A stretch of 64,000 bases of DNA from Anaeromyxobacter sp. GTDB lineage: Bacteria; Myxococcota; Myxococcia; Myxococcales; Anaeromyxobacteraceae. The translations under genes were made by a program, and so were the position numbers. Shown here piece after piece: positions 1 through 7,078 of this stretch; the stretch's first letter is position 1; each line of letters begins with the position of its first letter. The notes under the pieces are model-generated. The model made no database searches and was not told the DNA's origin. It was given only the letters and a program-made list of their open reading frames with translations. The DNA lies in NCBI GenBank assembly GCA_025360965.1, contig JANYBC010000021.1, forward strand, positions 1 through 64,000, read 5' to 3'.

Positions 1-163
1 CCGTGAAGTCCGTGCCACAGGTGCCCTGGACGCAGGTCCGGTGCCGGCATGCGTCGTCGATGCCGGCGCAATCGGTCGGCGCCGTGCACTACGGCGAGGA
101 ACCACCGGGGGAACCGCAGCCCGCTGCGAGCAACAGGCCGACGACGAGCGATAGGCGACGCAT
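1..163 (-). pseudogene. Cys-rich lipoprotein gene, 5' part, with in-frame amber stop
   Basis: The gene reads leftward off the window edge from an ATG at 163. The first 24 codons give a lipoprotein signal peptide (MRRLSLVVGLLLAAGCGS) and end at a TAG at 91-89. The same frame stays open to base 1 and reads CTAPTDCAGIDDACRHRTC and CVQGTCGTDFT, the spaced-cysteine pattern of large secreted myxobacterial repeat proteins. In that family the residue before the first Cys is often Glu, so GAG to TAG is the simplest change. It could be a recent pseudogene, a sequencing error or a readthrough site. Only the first ~160 bases are visible, so the rest of the protein is unknown. Confidence 0.6.
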
Positions 164-250
164 GAGCCCTCTGGGTGATCGATGGCAGGAGCCGGGACTC
201 TAGCACCTCACGGGAACTCAACCTTGCCGCGCACCCCCGGGGACTGGTGG

Positions 251-1609
251 TCAGTCGAGATCGAAGGCGATCCGCTCGGCCGCGTAGCCGCGCTGCACCA
301 GCAGCACCAGTTGCCCGGTGCGCCGGGCGCTGCCGGCCGCGCGCCGGAACTGGTCCAGCGTGTTGACCTCTGCCCCATTCACCTCGCGTACCAGGTCGCC
401 CTTGACGATCCCGACCTTGGCGGCCGGCGTCCCCTTGGTGACGGTGCGGACCGCCAGCACCACGCCTCCGGTGGCCCTGGTCTCCTCCAGCGCCACCCCG
501 ACGCGCCGCTGCACCAGCTGCTCGACCCGCTGGGGCGTCAGCTCCACGGCTGGCACCGTCAGCTGGAGCCGCTGTGCCACGCGCTTCAGGTCGAGCCGCA
601 CGCTCCCGTCGATGGGCAGGTCGCGCAGCCGGAAGCGGAACTCATCCGCCCCCTCCGGCGAGACGCCGTCGACCGCCTCCACCAGATCGCCGCGGCGCAC
701 CCCGGCCTTCTCGGCCGGCGAGCCGGGATCGACCCCGGTGACCTGGACGCCGCCGCTGCTGCCAGCCACCGCCCCCTCACGCGCTGGCAGGTCGGCCACG
801 CTGGCGCCGAGGTAGCCCTCTCGCACCTGGCCGTGCTCGATCAGGTCCTCGGCCACGCGCCGGGCCCGGTCGATGGGGATGGCGAAGCCGATGCCGGCGC
901 TCCGGTCGCCGAGGATGGCGGTGTTGATGCCGATCAGCCGCCCCTCGATGTCGAGCAGCGGCCCGCCCGAGTTGCCGGGGTTGATCGAGGCGTCGGTCTG
1001 GACGAAGTCGAAGAGGGTCCGGTCGCCGGCCTTGAAGTTGCGGTGGAGCGCCGAGACCACGCCGGTGGTCACGGTGCTGGCCAGGCCGAAGGGGTTGCCG
1101 ATGGCGATGACGGTCTCGCCGATCAGCAGCTCCTCGGAGCGGCCGATGGGGACGGCCGGCAGCCGCTCGCGAGTCTCCAGCTTGAGGACCGCCAGGTCGG
1201 AGGAGGGGTCGGTGCCGATCAGCTTGGCGGTCAGCTCGCGGCCGTCGACCAGCCCGACCCGGAAGCGCGCCCCGCGCTCCACCACGTGGTTGTTGGTGAG
1301 GACGTAGCCCTCGGCGGAGACGATGATGCCGGAGCCGAGCGAGGTGACGGCGTAGCCCTGCTTGAAGCGCGGCCGCTCGAAGAAGCCGAAGACGTCATCG
1401 CCGCTCCCCTGGCGCGAGGGGACGCGGATGCGGACCAGTTCCTCGGCGGAGACGTTGACGACCGCGGCGCGGGCCTTCTCGACGGCGGCCACCACCGGGG
1501 TGCGGCGGGCGGCGGCCGGCGTGGCCTCGCCGCGCGGGAGCACGTCCCTGGCGGCGGCGGAGGCCGCGGCGATGAGGCAGGCCGCGGCGAGAAGGAGCCG
1601 GGCCGGCAT
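251..1609 (-). CDS. htrA: HtrA/DegP-family periplasmic serine protease with two PDZ domains
   Basis: This 452-residue protein is an envelope protein-quality-control protease. Residues 1-20 form a signal peptide. The trypsin-like domain has the catalytic triad His108 (TNNHVV), Asp138 (SSDLAVLK) and Ser214 (NPGNSGGP). Two PDZ domains follow, at about 265-345 and 370-445, as in DegP/DegQ, where they bind substrate C-termini and control oligomer state. The gene starts 5 bases after the stop of a 62-residue upstream gene, so the two are probably one message. No transmembrane anchor follows the signal peptide, so it should be soluble in the periplasm. Family is certain; DegP versus DegQ type is not resolved. 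Confidence 0.95.
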   Translation of the reverse strand: MPARLLLAAACLIAAASAAARDVLPRGEATPAAARRTPVVAAVEKARAAVVNVSAEELVRIRVPSRQGSGDDVFGFFERPRFKQGYAVTSLGSGIIVSAEGYVLTNNHVVERGARFRVGLVDGRELTAKLIGTDPSSDLAVLKLETRERLPAVPIGRSEELLIGETVIAIGNPFGLASTVTTGVVSALHRNFKAGDRTLFDFVQTDASINPGNSGGPLLDIEGRLIGINTAILGDRSAGIGFAIPIDRARRVAEDLIEHGQVREGYLGASVADLPAREGAVAGSSGGVQVTGVDPGSPAEKAGVRRGDLVEAVDGVSPEGADEFRFRLRDLPIDGSVRLDLKRVAQRLQLTVPAVELTPQRVEQLVQRRVGVALEETRATGGVVLAVRTVTKGTPAAKVGIVKGDLVREVNGAEVNTLDQFRRAAGSARRTGQLVLLVQRGYAAERIAFDLD

Positions 1610-1613
1610 GGCG

Positions 1614-1802
1614 CTATTCCTCGCCGTCCACGTCGTCGAGCTGGTCGTCTTCCATGGCCGACTCGACCGAGAGCGCCTGCCCTTCGAGATCCGGGAGGGC
1701 CTTGAGGTGCGCGGCGTACTCCTTCTCGTCGACGATCCCCTTGCGGACGTACCGCTTCACCACGCGCCGGTCGATCAGCTTGATCTCGTACGTCTCAGCC
1801 AT
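1614..1802 (-). CDS. 62-residue acidic-tailed hypothetical protein upstream of htrA
   Basis: A small cytosolic protein beginning MAETYEIKLIDRRVVKRY. The first ~25 residues are basic and the last 20 strongly acidic (EDDQLDDVDGEE). No signal peptide, membrane segment or cysteine is visible, and I do not recognise a family. The central KGIVDEKEYAAHLKALPDL could form a helical hairpin. It lies 5 bases upstream of htrA on the same strand, and AGGTC lies 8-12 bases before its ATG. Normal codon use and the tight spacing to htrA support a real gene. Function is unknown. Confidence 0.75.
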   Translation of the reverse strand: MAETYEIKLIDRRVVKRYVRKGIVDEKEYAAHLKALPDLEGQALSVESAMEDDQLDDVDGEE

Positions 1803-1898
1803 GTTCAGACCTCGTGCTGCAGGGTGGAAAACCCGAAGAGGGGCGGACCATATGCGGCGGCTTGCTGGCGCGTCAAGCCGCGTGGTACCCCGCATGGA

Positions 1899-2555
1899 AT
1901 GGCACTCCCCCCTTCGGCCACGCGGGCCGCCCGGCTCGACCGGCTGCGCGGACTCTACGCGCTGGTGGGCGGCGGCGACCCGCTGGCCCAGGCCGCCCAG
2001 GCGCTCGACGGCGGGGCCGCGGTGCTTCAACTGCGAGTGAAAGAGCTGTCCGACGGCGAGCTGCTGCGCGTCGCCACCCGGCTGGTGGCGCTGGCTCGTG
2101 GCCGGGCCCTGGTGATCGTCAACGACCGGGCCGACCTGGCGGTGCTGGCCGGCGCCGACGGCGTCCACGTCGGCGAGGAGGACCTGCCGGTGGCGGCGGC
2201 GCGCGGCGTGGCCGGCCCCGACCTGCTGGTGGGCCGCTCCACGAGGACGCTGGCCGAGGGCCTGGCGGCGCTGGCGGCCGGCGCCGATCACGTCGGCTTC
2301 GGGCCGGTCTTCGCCACCACCACCAAGCGCATCGTCGAGCCGCCCCGCGGCCTGGCGCTGCTGGCCGAGGTGGCCGGCCGGCTGCCGGCGCCGGTGGTGG
2401 CCATCGGCGGGATCGGCCTCGACACCATCGGCCCGGTGGCCGCCGCCGGAGCCGCCGCCGCCGCCGTCATCGGCGCGCTCTTCGACGACGCCGACCCGCG
2501 CCAGCAGGCCGCGGCGCTGGCCGCCGCCTTCGCGGCCGGGAGGCGGGCGCCATGA
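1899..2555 (+). CDS. thiE: Thiamine-phosphate synthase
   Basis: ThiE joins HMP pyrophosphate and the thiazole phosphate to make thiamine phosphate. The 218-residue product shows the TIM-barrel signature of the family: LQLRVKELS near 47-55, VIVNDRADLA near 73-82, GVHVGEEDLP near 88-97, the phosphate-binding GRSTRT, HVGFGPVFATTTK and the C-terminal VVAIGGIG. The ATG at 1899 puts MALPPSATRAARLDRLRGLYALV at the N-terminus, matching the family start; longer in-frame extensions have no family match. Its stop overlaps the next start (ATGA), beginning a three-gene operon that ends with thiD. No TPP riboswitch elements were seen in the 96-base gap upstream. Confidence 0.93.
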   Translation: MALPPSATRAARLDRLRGLYALVGGGDPLAQAAQALDGGAAVLQLRVKELSDGELLRVATRLVALARGRALVIVNDRADLAVLAGADGVHVGEEDLPVAAARGVAGPDLLVGRSTRTLAEGLAALAAGADHVGFGPVFATTTKRIVEPPRGLALLAEVAGRLPAPVVAIGGIGLDTIGPVAAAGAAAAAVIGALFDDADPRQQAAALAAAFAAGRRAP

Positions 2556-3268
2556 GCCGCCTCCCCCGCCTCGGGCTGACGCTCGACCTCGACACGCCCG
2601 GCTTCGCCTACCGGCTGCCGCGAGACTACGCCGACGCCGTGGCCGCCGCCGGTGGGCTGCCGCTGCCGCTCACCCACGAGCGCGGCCGCGCCGCCGAGCT
2701 GCTCGGGCTCTGCGACGGGCTGGTGGTGACCGGCGGGGCCTTCGACGTTCCGCCCGAGCTCTACGGCGAGGCGCGCCGCCCGGCCTGCGGCCCGGCCCGG
2801 CCGGAGCGGACCGCCTTCGAGCTCGAGCTGCTCCGCCTCGCGCTGGCCCGGGGCCTGCCGGTGCTCGGCATCTGCGGCGGGATGCAGCTGCTGGCGGTCG
2901 CCTGGGGCGGCAGCCTCTACCAGGACCTCCCCGCCGACCTCGGCCTCTCCGGCCACGAGCAGCCGCCACCCAAGGACGCGCCCAGCCACGCCGTGCAGGT
3001 CGAGGCCGGGACGCGGCTGGCCGGCCTGGTCGGCGCCGGAGCGCTGCTCGTCAACTCGACGCACCACCAGGCGGTGCGGGATCCGGGGCCGGGGGTGCTG
3101 GTCTCGGCCCGCGCCGCCGACGGCCTCGTCGAGGCCATCGAGCGGCCCGGGGATCGGTTCGCCCTCGGCGTGCAGTGGCACCCCGAGGCGGCGGCGCGCC
3201 ACGAGCCTCGCCACGCCGCCATCTACGAGGGACTGGTGGCCGCGGCCTCGCGCGGGAGCGGACCATGA
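2552..3268 (+). CDS. Class I glutamine amidotransferase-like (PuuD-type) hydrolase
   Basis: A 238-residue protein of the gamma-glutamyl-GABA hydrolase/class I GATase family. The nucleophile elbow is GICGGMQ with Cys108, and the partner residues His210 and Glu212 lie in QWHPE. GLVVTGGAFDVPPELYG is typical of the PuuD-like branch, whose members hydrolyse gamma-glutamyl amides. It overlaps thiE by 4 bases at its start and thiD by 4 bases at its end, so it is translated as part of the thiamine operon. No partner synthase is present, so it probably acts alone as a hydrolase. The true substrate cannot be read from sequence. Confidence 0.88.
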   Translation: MSRLPRLGLTLDLDTPGFAYRLPRDYADAVAAAGGLPLPLTHERGRAAELLGLCDGLVVTGGAFDVPPELYGEARRPACGPARPERTAFELELLRLALARGLPVLGICGGMQLLAVAWGGSLYQDLPADLGLSGHEQPPPKDAPSHAVQVEAGTRLAGLVGAGALLVNSTHHQAVRDPGPGVLVSARAADGLVEAIERPGDRFALGVQWHPEAAARHEPRHAAIYEGLVAAASRGSGP

Positions 3269-4035
3269 GGCCCGGGGCGAAGGGCGAGGTGACGGTGCTG
3301 GTGGTGGCGGGGCTCGACCCGACCGCGGGGGCCGGGCTGGCGGCCGACCTCGAGGCGCTCGGCGCGGTCGGTGCCCGGGGCTGGCCGGTGGCGGCGGCGC
3401 TCACCGCCCAGGGTCCGCGCGGGGTCCGCGGCTGGAGCCCGGTCCCGGTCGAGATGCTGCTGGCGCAGGTGGACGCGCTGCTCGACGGCGCCCCCCGCCG
3501 GCCCGGCGCCATCAAGACCGGCATGCTCGGCACCGCGCCGCTGGCCCACGCGCTGGCCAAGCGGCTCTCGGCCCGCGACCTCGCCCGCGTCCCGCTGGTG
3601 GTCGACCCGGTGCTGCTCTCCTCGTCCGGGGCGCTGCTGCTCGACACCGCCGTCGCCTCACCGCTCGAGGCGCTGGGTCCGCTGCTCGAACGCGCCCGGC
3701 TGGTGACCCCCAACCTGGAGGAGCTGGCCGCTTTGACCGGCTGCGTGACCGGGGAGGACGAGGCGGCCATCGAGGCGGCCCGGCGGCTCGGCGCCCGGGC
3801 GGTGCTGGTCAAGGGCGGCCACCGGGACGGCGCCCCCATCGACCTGCTGGTGGAGGGGCGGCGCGTCACCCGCTTCACCGGGCGGCGGCGGCCGGGCACG
3901 GCGCGCGGCACCGGCTGCCGGCTGGCCGCGGCGCTGGCCGGGCTGCTGGCCCGCGGTGCCACGCTCGCGGAGGCGGCCGGCGGGGCCAAGCAGGTGGTGG
4001 AGCGCTACCTCGACGCCGAGCGCCGGCGACGCTGA
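3265..4035 (+). CDS. thiD: Hydroxymethylpyrimidine/phosphomethylpyrimidine kinase
   Basis: ThiD phosphorylates HMP and HMP-P to supply HMP pyrophosphate to ThiE. The 256-residue protein shows the ribokinase-like fold markers of the family: VVAGLDPTAGAGLAADL near 11-27, ALTAQGPRGV, AIKTGMLG, VVDPVLLSSSG, VTPNLEELAALTG, AVLVKGGH and the anion-hole GTGC near 217-220. In the usual substrate-binding motif GSDPSGGAG the Ser, Ser and Gly are here Leu, Thr and Ala, a mild departure. The ATG overlaps the upstream stop by 4 bases. Downstream it converges on dnaB with a 42-base gap. Confidence 0.9.
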   Translation: MRPGAKGEVTVLVVAGLDPTAGAGLAADLEALGAVGARGWPVAAALTAQGPRGVRGWSPVPVEMLLAQVDALLDGAPRRPGAIKTGMLGTAPLAHALAKRLSARDLARVPLVVDPVLLSSSGALLLDTAVASPLEALGPLLERARLVTPNLEELAALTGCVTGEDEAAIEAARRLGARAVLVKGGHRDGAPIDLLVEGRRVTRFTGRRRPGTARGTGCRLAAALAGLLARGATLAEAAGGAKQVVERYLDAERRRR

Positions 4036-4077
4036 GTCACGGCCCCGAGCGCCCGCTGCGCGCCCCGCCGGGCGGCG

Positions 4078-5481
4078 CTAGCCCGGAGCGGGGCGGCGAT
4101 CCATCTCGGCGAAGAAGGTGTTGGTCTTGAAGAAGACCAGGTCGATGATGGCGATCGGCCCCTGCCGCTGCTTGGCGATGATCAGCTCGACCTGCTGGGT
4201 GTCGCCCGGCGGCCCGGCCTCCTTGTCCTCGTCCTCGGGCCGGTGCAGGAACATGACGATGTCGGCGTCCTGCTCGATGGCGCCCGACTCGCGCAGGTCG
4301 GAGAGCATGGGGCGCTCGCCCTTGCGCTTCTCCACGGCGCGGTTGAGCTGGGAGAGGGCCACCACCGGGATCTTGAGCTCGTTGGCCAGCGCCTTGAGCG
4401 AGCGGCTGATGGTGGCGATCTCCTGCTCGCGCGACTGGTTCATGCGGTCGCTGGGGGCGTGCATGAGCTGGAGGTAGTCGATGACCACGAGATCGAGCCC
4501 GCTCTCGCGCTGGATCTTGCGGCACTTGGAGCGCAGCTCGACCGGGGTGAGGACGAAGTTGTCGTCGAGCCAGATGTTGGCCGAGGCGATGCGCTCGGCG
4601 TGGTGGAAGATCTTCTCCCACTCGTAGCGTCCCAGCTGCCCCTGCGAGAGCTTGCGCCAGTCGAGCTTGGCCTCGGAGGCGAGCAGGCGCAGGGCCAGCT
4701 GGTCGGAGGGCATCTCCAGCGAAAAGAAGGCGACCTTGCGGTCCTTGAGCGCGGCGTGGGCCGCCACGTTGAGGGCGAAGGCGGTCTTGCCGACCGAGGG
4801 GCGCGCCGCGATGATGGTGAGCGTGCCGGGCTGCAGGCCGAGCGTGTTCTTGTCGAGCGAGGCGAAGCCGGTCGGGACGCCGGTGATGTAGGACTTGCCC
4901 TCTGCGACCCGCTTCTGGATCCGCTCGAGGTTCTCGACCGCCGCCATCATCGGGTCCTTGATGCGGCGGAGCGTGTCGATGGAGGTGCCCTGCGCGGCGC
5001 CAAAGACCTCCTGCTGGGCGGCGTCGAGGAAGTTCTGGACGTTGGCCCCGGACTCGTAGCCCTGCTCCACCACCCGCTGGGCGGTGAGCATCATCTTGCG
5101 GCCGCGGGCCAGGTCCTGCACCACGCGGGCGTAGTGGCCGACGTTGGCGGCCACCCCGACGCTCTGGGCCAGCGAGAAGACCAGCTCGCGCGGCACCGCG
5201 GCGCCGAGCAGGCCCCGGGCGTTGAGCCGGTGGTTGACCATGACCGGGTCGATGGTCTGCGCCTCCTTGGCCAGCTCCTCGCACGCCGCGTAGACGTGCT
5301 GGTGGGCCAGCAGGTAGAAGTCGCTCGACTTGAGCAGCGCGGCGACGAGATCGAAGGCGTTCTCGTCGATGAGCAGGGCGCCGAGCACGGCCTGCTCGGC
5401 CTCGACGTTGTGCGGGAGATCGCGGGCGCCGCGGAGCGGGACCGGGGCGTCGGGGCGTCGCTGCGGCTCGTTGTCTGGCAT
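4078..5481 (-). CDS. dnaB: Replicative DNA helicase DnaB
   Basis: DnaB is the hexameric helicase at the replication fork. The 467-residue product has the N-terminal collar domain (LPHNVEAEQAVLGALLIDENAF), a linker helix and a RecA-like ATPase domain with Walker A (ARPSVGKTAFAL), Walker B (LDLVVIDYLQLM), ALSQLNR and LRESGAIEQDAD. An in-frame GTG at 5496 would add five residues, but a -10-like TAGTGT lies at 5498-5493, 11 bases before the ATG at 5481 and on top of that GTG, so I prefer the ATG. In many bacteria dnaB follows rplI; here the two are 38 kb apart. Confidence 0.95.
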   Translation of the reverse strand: MPDNEPQRRPDAPVPLRGARDLPHNVEAEQAVLGALLIDENAFDLVAALLKSSDFYLLAHQHVYAACEELAKEAQTIDPVMVNHRLNARGLLGAAVPRELVFSLAQSVGVAANVGHYARVVQDLARGRKMMLTAQRVVEQGYESGANVQNFLDAAQQEVFGAAQGTSIDTLRRIKDPMMAAVENLERIQKRVAEGKSYITGVPTGFASLDKNTLGLQPGTLTIIAARPSVGKTAFALNVAAHAALKDRKVAFFSLEMPSDQLALRLLASEAKLDWRKLSQGQLGRYEWEKIFHHAERIASANIWLDDNFVLTPVELRSKCRKIQRESGLDLVVIDYLQLMHAPSDRMNQSREQEIATISRSLKALANELKIPVVALSQLNRAVEKRKGERPMLSDLRESGAIEQDADIVMFLHRPEDEDKEAGPPGDTQQVELIIAKQRQGPIAIIDLVFFKTNTFFAEMDRRPAPG

Positions 5482-5492
5482 CGGCGGTGCGC

Positions 5493-5498
5493 ACACTA
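5493..5498 (-). promoter_or_regulatory. -10-like hexamer before dnaB
   Basis: TAGTGT lies 11 bases before the ATG at 5481 within GCTAGTGT. No Shine-Dalgarno sequence lies between. It fits the short-leader or leaderless pattern seen at many starts in this window. Confidence 0.35.
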
Positions 5499-5535
5499 GC
5501 AGCGACCCCTGTCCTCGCGATGGTGGGAGATCGGT

Positions 5536-5554
5536 GGAAAATGTCGGATTTTCC
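5536..5554. repeat. Inverted repeat GGAAAA-N7-TTTTCC in the dnaB/lipoprotein divergent gap
   Basis: A perfect 6-base inverted repeat with a 7-base spacer lies in the 221-base gap between two divergent genes. It is AT-rich compared with its surroundings and could be an operator or a weak hairpin. No known consensus is matched. Nothing else with clear structure was seen in this gap. Confidence 0.4.
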
Positions 5555-5702
5555 GGAGGATGGGCCGGTGTTCAGCAGGTGGAAACCACGTGGACGGAGC
5601 GGGGAGAACCGCCCCGGCCGGTGGGAAAGGCGGGTCAGCCGCGCTGCACCTCTCGCCGGTGACAGGAAGCGGCTATCGTCCCGGCCTGCCCCGGAGACCG
5701 CC

Positions 5703-6524
5703 ATGACCCGCCTCGCCGCCCTGATCTGCTCCGCCATCCTGCTCTCGGCCTGCGCCGAGCTGCAACGGCTCACCGACCTGGCGTTCGCCTCGCCGAGCCT
5801 GGAGCTGGAGCGGGCTACCATCGCAGCGCTCGACCTCGACGGGGCGACCATCCGGCTCGACCTGACGCTGAAGAACCCGAACGACGTCGCCCTCGAGGTG
5901 GCGCAGGCCAGCTGGCGGCTCGAGGTCGAGGAGGCGGAGGCGGGAGCGGGGAAGCTCCCCCGCGGCCTCGCCATCCCGTCACGCGGCACCGCCCCGTTCG
6001 CGGTGGAGGTGCGGCTCCGCTGGGCCGACGTGGCGCGGGTGGTGGAGCAGGCCCGGCAGCGCGAGCAGCTGGCCTACCGGATCTCCGGCACCGTCGGTGT
6101 CCAGACGCCGGCCGGGGTGGTGGCGCTCGCCTTCCGGCACGCCGGGCAGCTGCCGGTGCCCCGCCTGCCCGGGCTGCGACTGGCCGGCGCCTCGGTCGAG
6201 CTCGCCTCGCTCACCGAACTCGACCTGCAGCTCGCGCTCGAGGTGGAGAACGCCAACGCCTTCGTGCTCCCCGGCGCCACGCTCGGCTACGAGCTGCTGG
6301 TGAACGGCGTGGTGGTCGCGACCGGGCGCGAGGCGAGGCTGGCGCCCCTGCCGGCCCACGGCGAGGCGCGCCTCACGCTGCCGCTCCGCCTCTCGCTGCT
6401 CGGCGTCGGCCGCGCCGCGGCGAGCCTCCACGGCGGGAGCGGCGAGCTGTGCCTGCGCGGCTCCGTCCGGGCGGGGGGGCTGGAGCGGCCGGTCGACCTG
6501 AAGCTCGATCTCGGGAGGCGATAG
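5703..6524 (+). CDS. LEA type 2 family lipoprotein
   Basis: A 273-residue predicted lipoprotein. The signal peptide ends in the lipobox LSAC, giving a lipidated Cys at about residue 16. The mature part is beta-rich and shows two tandem segments resembling LEA type 2/WHy domains: one around LDLTLKNPNDVALEVAQASW (about 58-80) and a second around LALEVENANAFVLPGATLGYEL (about 180-205). Such domains occur in desiccation-related and envelope proteins of unknown mechanism. The ATG at 5703 follows a CGGAGACC ribosome-binding region. It is transcribed away from dnaB. Envelope location is well supported; role unknown. Confidence 0.82.
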   Translation: MTRLAALICSAILLSACAELQRLTDLAFASPSLELERATIAALDLDGATIRLDLTLKNPNDVALEVAQASWRLEVEEAEAGAGKLPRGLAIPSRGTAPFAVEVRLRWADVARVVEQARQREQLAYRISGTVGVQTPAGVVALAFRHAGQLPVPRLPGLRLAGASVELASLTELDLQLALEVENANAFVLPGATLGYELLVNGVVVATGREARLAPLPAHGEARLTLPLRLSLLGVGRAAASLHGGSGELCLRGSVRAGGLERPVDLKLDLGRR

Positions 6525-6694
6525 GGCGGGGCCGGGCCGGAAGCGAGAGGGGGGCTCGGGCGAGGCGATGCGTGCGACAGGGTGACGCGCCCCGTCGTGG
6601 GCCCGGCCGTCACGTTGAGCCGGCGCCCCCCGCCGCGTAGAGTCCTGGCCATCATCCGGGGGCGCCCCAGCGCTCCACAACCAGGGGAACACCG

Positions 6695-7036
6695 ATGACC
6701 ATGCTGCTCCGCACCGCCGCCGCCGTCGCCTGCGCCGGCCTCCTCTCCTTGGCCTCCTCCACGCCGGCCTCCGACGCCGCCAAGGAGGTCACCGTCACCG
6801 GCAAGCTGGCCTGCGCCATGTGCATCTTGAAGACGCCCGGCGTGAAGACCTGCACCAACGTGGTGGTCGTGAAGGAGGGCGGCAAGGACGTGGTCTACGG
6901 GCTGGCCGACAACGCCGTCACCAAGCCGCTCACCATGGCGGCCTGCGAGAAGACGCTGCCTGTGAAGGTGACCGGGACCGTGGCGGAGGCGGCCGGCAAG
7001 AAGACCATCACCGCCAGCAAGGTCGAGAAGACCTAG
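6695..7036 (+). CDS. Small secreted protein with CAMC motif (DUF6370-like)
   Basis: A 113-residue exported protein. Residues 1-26 form a signal peptide ending near ASDAA. The mature part begins KEVTVTGKLACAMCILKTPGV and has Cys at the CxxC site, in KTCTN and in AACEK. The layout resembles small periplasmic proteins of the DUF6370 type, which keep a GxxxCAxC core; this assignment is from memory of the family. The CxxC could bind metal or be redox active. Its stop TAG is followed at once by a strong hairpin shared with the convergent metH end. The alternative ATG two codons in (6701) cannot be excluded. Confidence 0.75.
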   Translation: MTMLLRTAAAVACAGLLSLASSTPASDAAKEVTVTGKLACAMCILKTPGVKTCTNVVVVKEGGKDVVYGLADNAVTKPLTMAACEKTLPVKVTGTVAEAAGKKTITASKVEKT

Positions 7037-7056
7037 TGCCGCGACCCGGGCCGGGG

Positions 7057-7078
7057 CTGGCGGGGATCAGCCCGCCAG
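7057..7078. terminator. Bidirectional hairpin between the DUF6370-like gene and metH
   Basis: CTGGCGGG (7057-7064), a 6-base loop and CCCGCCAG (7071-7078) form a perfect 8-bp stem that overlaps the last codons of metH. It lies between convergent genes, so it can end both messages. There is no T-run on either side, as is common in very GC-rich genomes. Confidence 0.55.

Noticed and set aside
1803..1898. TPP riboswitch before thiE
   Set aside because: The conserved CUGAGA and ACCUGAUC elements are absent and the gap is only 96 bases.
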